DNA of 64,000 nt from Bradyrhizobium sp. 1(2017). GTDB lineage: Bacteria > Pseudomonadota > Alphaproteobacteria > Rhizobiales > Xanthobacteraceae. The notes beneath the pieces were generated by a model. The model was not told the origin of the DNA, did not search any database, and was given only the letters and a program-made list of their open reading frames with translations. The position numbers and the translations under genes are program-made. Location: positions 6,468,001-6,532,000 of the forward strand of contig NZ_CP050022.2 in assembly GCF_011602485.2 (NCBI RefSeq), in the 5' to 3' direction. Positions within the stretch are counted from its first letter, which is position 1. Every line of letters begins with the position of its first letter. Of the stretch, positions 60,073-64,000 are shown in pieces.

Positions 60073-61473
60073 CTAGCCCACGGGATCGATCGGCGACGGC
60101 GGCACGCCGCCGGCCTCGATCGCTTCGCCCGCGAGCAGGCACAGATCCTCGCGATAGCGGCCGGAGACCACGTGCACGCCGACTGGCGCCTTGCCGACGA
60201 GACCGGTGGAGACAACCAGGCCCGGCAGCCCCATGAAGGGAATGGCGATCTGCGGCAGCTGCGCTTCCCAGACGCGCTTGAAGGATTCGTCGTCCTTGCG
60301 GTCGAGATGATCAGGGAACGGCAGCTCGCCGGAGACCGGCGTCAGCAGCACCGCATATGTCTCGAAGAACAGCATCCACTCGCGGGTGAGCGTGGCTCTC
60401 CGGGTCAGCGCCTTCGCATAATTCGCCTGGTCCATCGGCGTGACCCTGCCGCGGTTGCCGCGGAGGCAAGCCAGCGCGCCGGGATCGCCCTCGCGCTCGG
60501 CCGCCTCGAGCTGCGCCTCATAGCCATCGCCGAGCCAGAGCTTGATCTGCCAGTCGACCGCCTCGCGCATCGGCGGCGTGTCCGCGATGACGTCGACGGT
60601 CCAGCCGGCGCGCTCCAGCCGCTTGCCGGCATCGCTCACCGCCGCCTTCACCTCCGGCGTGGTGGCAAGGCCGCCCGGGTTGAGGCAGAGCGCGGCGCGC
60701 TTGGGCCGCGCCGGGCCTTCCAGCGGCACCGGCACGAACCAGGGATCGCGGATGTCGCGGGCCGACATGGCCGCGAGCGAGATGCGCAGGTCGTTGACGG
60801 TGCGCGCCAGCGGGCCCGAGACGGCCATGATCTGCGGCCCGATCGGACGCTCCGGCAGCGCCGGATTAAAGGCAGGGATGCGTCCCAAGGTCGGGCGCAG
60901 GCCATGCACGCCGCAGGCATAGGCGGGATAGCGGACCGAGCCGGCGATATCGGTGCCGTGGGCGATGTGGCCGATGCCGGCCGCGACCGCCGAGCCGGCG
61001 CCGCCCGACGAGCCGCCCGGCGTCAGCGAGGCATCCCTGGGGTTCTTGGTGTCGCCGTGGATCAGATTGGTGGTGAACCAGCGATAGGAGAAGGCCGGGC
61101 AATTGGTGCGGCCGAGGAGAATGGCGCCGGCTTTGCGGAAATTGGCGACGACCGGATTGTCCTCACGCGCGATGACGTCGCGCTGGAGCTTCAGGCCATT
61201 GGTGGTGGCAAAGCCCTCCTGGTCGACATTGGCCTTGATGGTGACCGGTACGCCGGCCAGCACGCCGGGGTCCTCGCCCCGCGCGATGGCGGCATCGACG
61301 GCATCGGCCTGCTTGAGGACGTCGTCCGGGCGGTGGTCAATCACCGCGTTCAGCTGGGGATTGACGGCGTCCAGGCGGGCAAGACCGGCCTTGGCGGCTT
61401 CCCTGGCGGACACCTTTCTGGATTTGACGAGGGTGGCGAGGTCGGCGGCCGACAGGCGCCAGAGGTCTTGCAT
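60073..61473 (-). CDS. amidase (amidase signature family)
   Basis: 466 residues from the ATG at 61473. The Ser-cisSer-Lys triad is complete: K80 (PVTIKAN), S155 (TPGGSSGG) and nucleophile S179 (TDIAGSVR). The Gly/Ser-rich signature block (about 150-185) is intact. It hydrolyses an amide in the cytosol; the family covers many substrates, from indoleacetamide to aliphatic amides, and this member cannot be narrowed from sequence. First gene of an operon with glutathione peroxidase and DUF3297. Confidence 0.87.
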   Translation of the reverse strand: MQDLWRLSAADLATLVKSRKVSAREAAKAGLARLDAVNPQLNAVIDHRPDDVLKQADAVDAAIARGEDPGVLAGVPVTIKANVDQEGFATTNGLKLQRDVIAREDNPVVANFRKAGAILLGRTNCPAFSYRWFTTNLIHGDTKNPRDASLTPGGSSGGAGSAVAAGIGHIAHGTDIAGSVRYPAYACGVHGLRPTLGRIPAFNPALPERPIGPQIMAVSGPLARTVNDLRISLAAMSARDIRDPWFVPVPLEGPARPKRAALCLNPGGLATTPEVKAAVSDAGKRLERAGWTVDVIADTPPMREAVDWQIKLWLGDGYEAQLEAAEREGDPGALACLRGNRGRVTPMDQANYAKALTRRATLTREWMLFFETYAVLLTPVSGELPFPDHLDRKDDESFKRVWEAQLPQIAIPFMGLPGLVVSTGLVGKAPVGVHVVSGRYREDLCLLAGEAIEAGGVPPSPIDPVG

Positions 61474-61549
61474 GGCTTGCTCCGTATGATCGGCGTCTTT
61501 TAACGCCGGGGACGCGGCAAAGCCATGCGGATTTCGCAGGGAAACGCCC

Positions 61550-61621
61550 GAAGCGAAGCAATCCAGAGCCTCTCTGCGGAAGCAGTCTGGATTGCTTCGT
61601 CGCATCTCCTCGCAATGACGG
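61550..61621. repeat. partial family B palindrome
   Basis: GAAGCGAAGCAATCCAGAGCC and GCAGTCTGGATTGCTTCGTCGCATCTCCTCGCAATGACG; the left outer arm is lost. It lies upstream of the amidase gene. Confidence 0.75.
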
Positions 61622-61642
61622 GTGGAGGGAGCGGTGGCCCCC

Positions 61643-61900
61643 CTAATGCCTTGTCGCGGACTGGTCCGGCATGTCCAGCAGCGCCTCCGTGAAGGGGAAC
61701 TCCAGCACGATCTCGCCCTCGACGTCGGTGACCTCGATGACGGCCTCGAGCAGCGCCGGCTGGGTGCCCTCGGACTTCACCACCTCAAGGATCATCTGGC
61801 GGGCGACCTCCCAGGCGCGGTCGGGATTGCGCAGATCCTCGCCGTCGGGATCCACGATCAGTTCGTCGCCGATGCGGGTGTTGAAGAAATATCTGGGCAT
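61643..61900 (-). CDS. DUF6894 family protein
   Basis: 85 residues from the ATG at 61900. MPRYFFNTRIGDELIVDPDGEDLRNPDRAWEVARQM is the family signature, a small alpha/beta protein common and often multi-copy in Bradyrhizobium. Role unknown. No Shine-Dalgarno-like sequence is visible. It lies alone, divergent from pqqA. Confidence 0.8.
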   Translation of the reverse strand: MPRYFFNTRIGDELIVDPDGEDLRNPDRAWEVARQMILEVVKSEGTQPALLEAVIEVTDVEGEIVLEFPFTEALLDMPDQSATRH

Positions 61901-62086
61901 CAGGAGAGATCCAGTTTGGGTCGCTGTACCGGATAGAAAGCTGCACTGCACTCACAACTGCTTTATCAGGACAGGGTTCGCGACCGAATGCGCCATGCGC
62001 AAGGCAGCGTCCTGTGAAGCACAGTTCCAGCAACATTTTCGCGGCGCAACATGCCGTTCTCGGGAAAATTTCACTGGCGAAGTTCT

Positions 62087-62115
62087 CCGCCCGCATTAAT
62101 TTAACGGACGGGCGG
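62087..62115 (+). promoter_or_regulatory. stem-loop upstream of pqqA
   Basis: CCGCCCG (62087-62093) pairs with CGGGCGG (62109-62115) across a TTAATTTAAC-containing loop of 15 bases. It lies 32 bases before the pqqA ATG, within the probable leader, and could influence pqqA mRNA. No other element is evident in the gap from 61901. Confidence 0.45.
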
Positions 62116-62147
62116 ATACGTCCGAATTCGCGAAAATGGAGAGCCAA

Positions 62148-62228
62148 ATGGCCTGGAAAGCCCCGAAGATCGTCGAAGTGCCCTGTGGCATGGAAATCAA
62201 CATGTATGTGAGCGCCACCCGCAAGTAA
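62148..62228 (+). CDS. pqqA: PQQ precursor peptide PqqA
   Basis: 26 residues, absent from most gene calls because of length. The conserved E-x3-Y pair is E16 and Y20 in GMEINMY; their side chains are joined by PqqE and become the PQQ skeleton. MAWKAPKIVEVPCGMEI is close to other rhizobial and methylotroph PqqA leaders, including a Cys before the Gly. GGAGAG precedes the ATG. pqqB and pqqC follow. The gap to pqqB contains a hairpin that probably separates strong pqqA expression from weaker downstream expression. Confidence 0.95.
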   Translation: MAWKAPKIVEVPCGMEINMYVSATRK

Positions 62229-62250
62229 GCGGCGGGCGATCTGCGTTCTA

Positions 62251-62334
62251 GCGCAGGTGGATCTTTCGGTCACAATGCATTGCCGGAAGACATGATCTTT
62301 GTCGGCGTCGCTGTCGGCCCGAGATCCACCTCGC
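62251..62334 (+). promoter_or_regulatory. long inverted repeat between pqqA and pqqB
   Basis: AGGTGGATCT (62255-62264) is a perfect 10-base match to the complement of AGATCCACCT (62322-62331), extended by GCG and CGC at the ends with one bulged base. The 57-base loop includes GCGTCGCTGTCGG. It could reduce read-through or stabilise the pqqA message. Confidence 0.6.
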
Positions 62335-62358
62335 AGCGTTCCCTCCAGGAGACGGATC

Positions 62359-63288
62359 ATGCTTCGCGTCGTCGTCCTGGGCGCCGCAGCCGGCGGCGGA
62401 GTGCCGCAATGGAATTGCGGCTGCGAGGGCTGCCGAGCGGCCCGTGCCAGCGGCCATGACCTTCAACGAACCCAGGCGTCGGTTGCCTTCAGCGGCGACG
62501 GCGAGCATTGGTTCCTGATCAACGCCTCCCCCGATTTGCGCCAGCAATTGAACGCCACGCCGCAGCTGCATCCGAAGGCAGGCGCGCTGCGCCATACGCC
62601 CATTGCCGGCGTGATCCTGACCAACGGCGAAGTGGACGCGGTCGCGGGCCTCTTGTCGATGCGCGAAGGCTCGCCTTTCACGGTCTATGCGCATGAGAAG
62701 GTGCTGGCGATCCTCAAGAGCAACAGCATCTTCAACGTGCTGAACGAGACAAACGTGCGGCGTCAGCCGACCGAGATCGGCGAGCCGTTCGAGCCGCGAC
62801 TGCCGGATGGCGCGCGCTCGGGGATCGAGGTGCTGCCGTTCGCGGTGCCGGGCAAGTCGGCCTGGTATCTGGAAGGCAAGGCGCATCCCGGCGGCGCGAC
62901 CGGCGACGGCGATACGCTGGGCCTCAAGGTCACCGACAAATCGACCGGCAACTGCTTCTTCTTCATCGCCGCCTGCGCCGAGGTCACCGATGCGCTCAAG
63001 GCCGAGATCGACGGCGCGGCGCTGGTGTTCTTCGACGGCACGGTCTGGCAGGACGACGAGATGATCAAGGCCGGGCTCGCCCACAAGACCGGCAAGAGCA
63101 TGGGCCATGTCGCGATGTCCGGTCAGGATGGCGCGATCGCGCGGCTGGCCGATCTCGATATCGACACGAAGATATTTCTGCATATCAATAACTCGAATCC
63201 GGCGCTGCTGCCCGGCTCGACCGAGCGCAAGGCCGCTGAGGCGGCGGGCTGGCAGATACCTGCGGATGGAACGGAGATCGTGCTGTGA
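62359..63288 (+). CDS. pqqB: PQQ biosynthesis protein PqqB
   Basis: 309 residues from the ATG at 62359 (AGGAGAC upstream). Metallo-beta-lactamase fold with the PqqB zinc knuckle C20-x-C22-x2-C25 (PQWNCGCEGCRA). ILTNGEVDAVAGLLS replaces the HxHxDH motif of lactamases, as is usual in PqqB; IDTKIFLHINNSNPALLPGSTE is the closing family block. PqqB hydroxylates a Tyr-derived intermediate during PQQ synthesis. Its stop overlaps the pqqC start (GTGA). Confidence 0.95.
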   Translation: MLRVVVLGAAAGGGVPQWNCGCEGCRAARASGHDLQRTQASVAFSGDGEHWFLINASPDLRQQLNATPQLHPKAGALRHTPIAGVILTNGEVDAVAGLLSMREGSPFTVYAHEKVLAILKSNSIFNVLNETNVRRQPTEIGEPFEPRLPDGARSGIEVLPFAVPGKSAWYLEGKAHPGGATGDGDTLGLKVTDKSTGNCFFFIAACAEVTDALKAEIDGAALVFFDGTVWQDDEMIKAGLAHKTGKSMGHVAMSGQDGAIARLADLDIDTKIFLHINNSNPALLPGSTERKAAEAAGWQIPADGTEIVL

Positions 63289-64000
63289 ATGCCGCGTCAA
63301 TGACAGGAATGACCGCGCTCTCGATCGGCAAGGATTTGAGGCTCAACTCGGCCGAGGAGCTGGAGGCGACGCTGCGCCACATCGGCGCCACGCGCTATCA
63401 CAGCCTGCATCCGTTCCATAAGCTGCTGCATGGCGGCAAGCTGAACAAGGGCCAGGTGCAGGCCTGGGCGCTCAATCGCTACTATTACCAGAGCACGATC
63501 CCGATCAAGGACGCCGTGGTGATCTCGCGCTTCCGCGACCGCGCCACGCGCCTCGAATGGCGCCACCGCATCGAGGATCACGACGGCGATATCGGCAGCG
63601 AGGGCGGCATCGAGCGCTGGCTGAAGCTGACCGAGGGCCTCGGCCTCGACACGGCCTATGTGGAATCGACCGAAGGCATTCTGCCGGCGACGCGCTTTGC
63701 GGTGGAGGCCTACGTCCATTACTGCCGCGAGAAGAGCCCGCTGGAGGCGATCGCCTCCTCGCTCACCGAGCTGTTCGCGCCGAACCTGCACGAAGAGCGC
63801 ATCTCCGGCATGCTGGAGCATTACGACTTCGTCAATCCTGATATCATGAGCTACTTCAAGCGCCGCCTGGCACAGGCGCCGCGCGATGCCGGCTTCGCGC
63901 TCGACTATGTCAAGGCGCATGCCACAACGCCGGAGCAGCGCGCGCTTGTGTGCAACGCGCTGATCTTCAAGACCAACGTGCTGTGGGTGCAGCTGGATGC
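63285..64000 (+). CDS. pqqC: PqqC (pyrroloquinoline-quinone synthase), cut by window end
   Basis: The first 238 codons, missing roughly the last dozen residues. The start is GTG at 63285 with GGAG 8 bases upstream and a 4-base GTGA overlap with the pqqB stop; an in-frame ATG at 63300 is the alternative. The heme-oxygenase-like all-helical fold is indicated by RYHSLHPFHKLLHGGKLNKGQVQAWALNRYYYQ, RLEWRHRIEDHDGD and LFAPNLHEERI, which carry the conserved His, Arg and Tyr that bind the intermediate. PqqC performs the final eight-electron oxidation to PQQ. pqqD and pqqE presumably lie beyond the edge. Confidence 0.95.
   Translation, partial: MNAASMTGMTALSIGKDLRLNSAEELEATLRHIGATRYHSLHPFHKLLHGGKLNKGQVQAWALNRYYYQSTIPIKDAVVISRFRDRATRLEWRHRIEDHDGDIGSEGGIERWLKLTEGLGLDTAYVESTEGILPATRFAVEAYVHYCREKSPLEAIASSLTELFAPNLHEERISGMLEHYDFVNPDIMSYFKRRLAQAPRDAGFALDYVKAHATTPEQRALVCNALIFKTNVLWVQLD

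Overview
The window reads as chromosomal DNA of a slow-growing, GC-rich alphaproteobacterium, most likely Bradyrhizobium. Supporting signs are: a D-tartrate dehydratase whose active-site numbering agrees with the characterised Bradyrhizobium enzyme as I remember it; an Irr-type iron control element next to bacterioferritin; a perfect CtrA box and a perfect FixK/Fnr box; pqqABC; an intracellular PHA depolymerase; and many short palindromic intergenic repeats of the kinds common in that genus. No rRNA, tRNA, CRISPR array, prophage, IS element or transposase was seen. The first ~400 bases are visibly AT-richer than the rest and hold no convincing gene.

Layout. 0.4-11 kb: mostly single small genes, including a DNA-glycosylase-like protein, two GST-fold proteins, RidA, two paralogous two-cysteine secreted peptides, a J-domain protein, an SDR, a CtrA-box/Fis-like HTH gene next to a collagen-like protein, an alpha/beta hydrolase and a YjbR protein. 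11-20 kb: a PPOX flavoprotein, the bacterioferritin (bfr)/Bfd iron-storage pair with iron-box motifs, two glycine-zipper envelope proteins, an ettA plus lytic transglycosylase unit, a 2-hydroxyacid dehydrogenase and an L,D-transpeptidase. 20-26 kb: a Pro/Ala-rich anchored protein, two rhodaneses, and a vWA protein / MoxR ATPase pair flanking a GlsB-like membrane peptide. A repeat-dense gap follows at 25.4-26.3 kb.

26-36.6 kb: a minus-strand catabolic-looking group (SMP-30 lactonase, GNAT, GMC oxidoreductase), an AraC regulator, an enolase-superfamily enzyme with an altered KxK motif, a GST, PHA depolymerase, and a DUF1254 protein with a FixK-type box in its promoter region. 36.8-46.7 kb: a 1109-aa SAM/nucleotide-cyclase/ATPase/TPR signalling protein, a membrane protein, an AraC regulator facing a cupin and a flavin monooxygenase, a secreted unknown and an orphan solute-binding protein. 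47-56 kb: an RND efflux adaptor and pump, a CPA2 antiporter with a Usp-like tail, and a divergent MFS/AraC pair. 56-64 kb: malonyl-CoA decarboxylase, D-tartrate dehydratase, an amidase-glutathione peroxidase-DUF3297 operon, a DUF6894 protein, and pqqA-pqqB-pqqC, with pqqC cut by the window end.

The genes do not form one large pathway. The clearest functional units are iron storage and release (bfr/bfd), PQQ synthesis, RND efflux, the vWA/MoxR pair and the amidase-gpx operon. I found no clearly undescribed multi-gene system. The best leads are the CtrA-box HTH gene beside the collagen-like gene, the FixK-box DUF1254 gene, the His-substituted enolase-superfamily enzyme, the glycosylase lacking the usual Mug catalytic Asn, and the pqqA-pqqB spacer hairpin.
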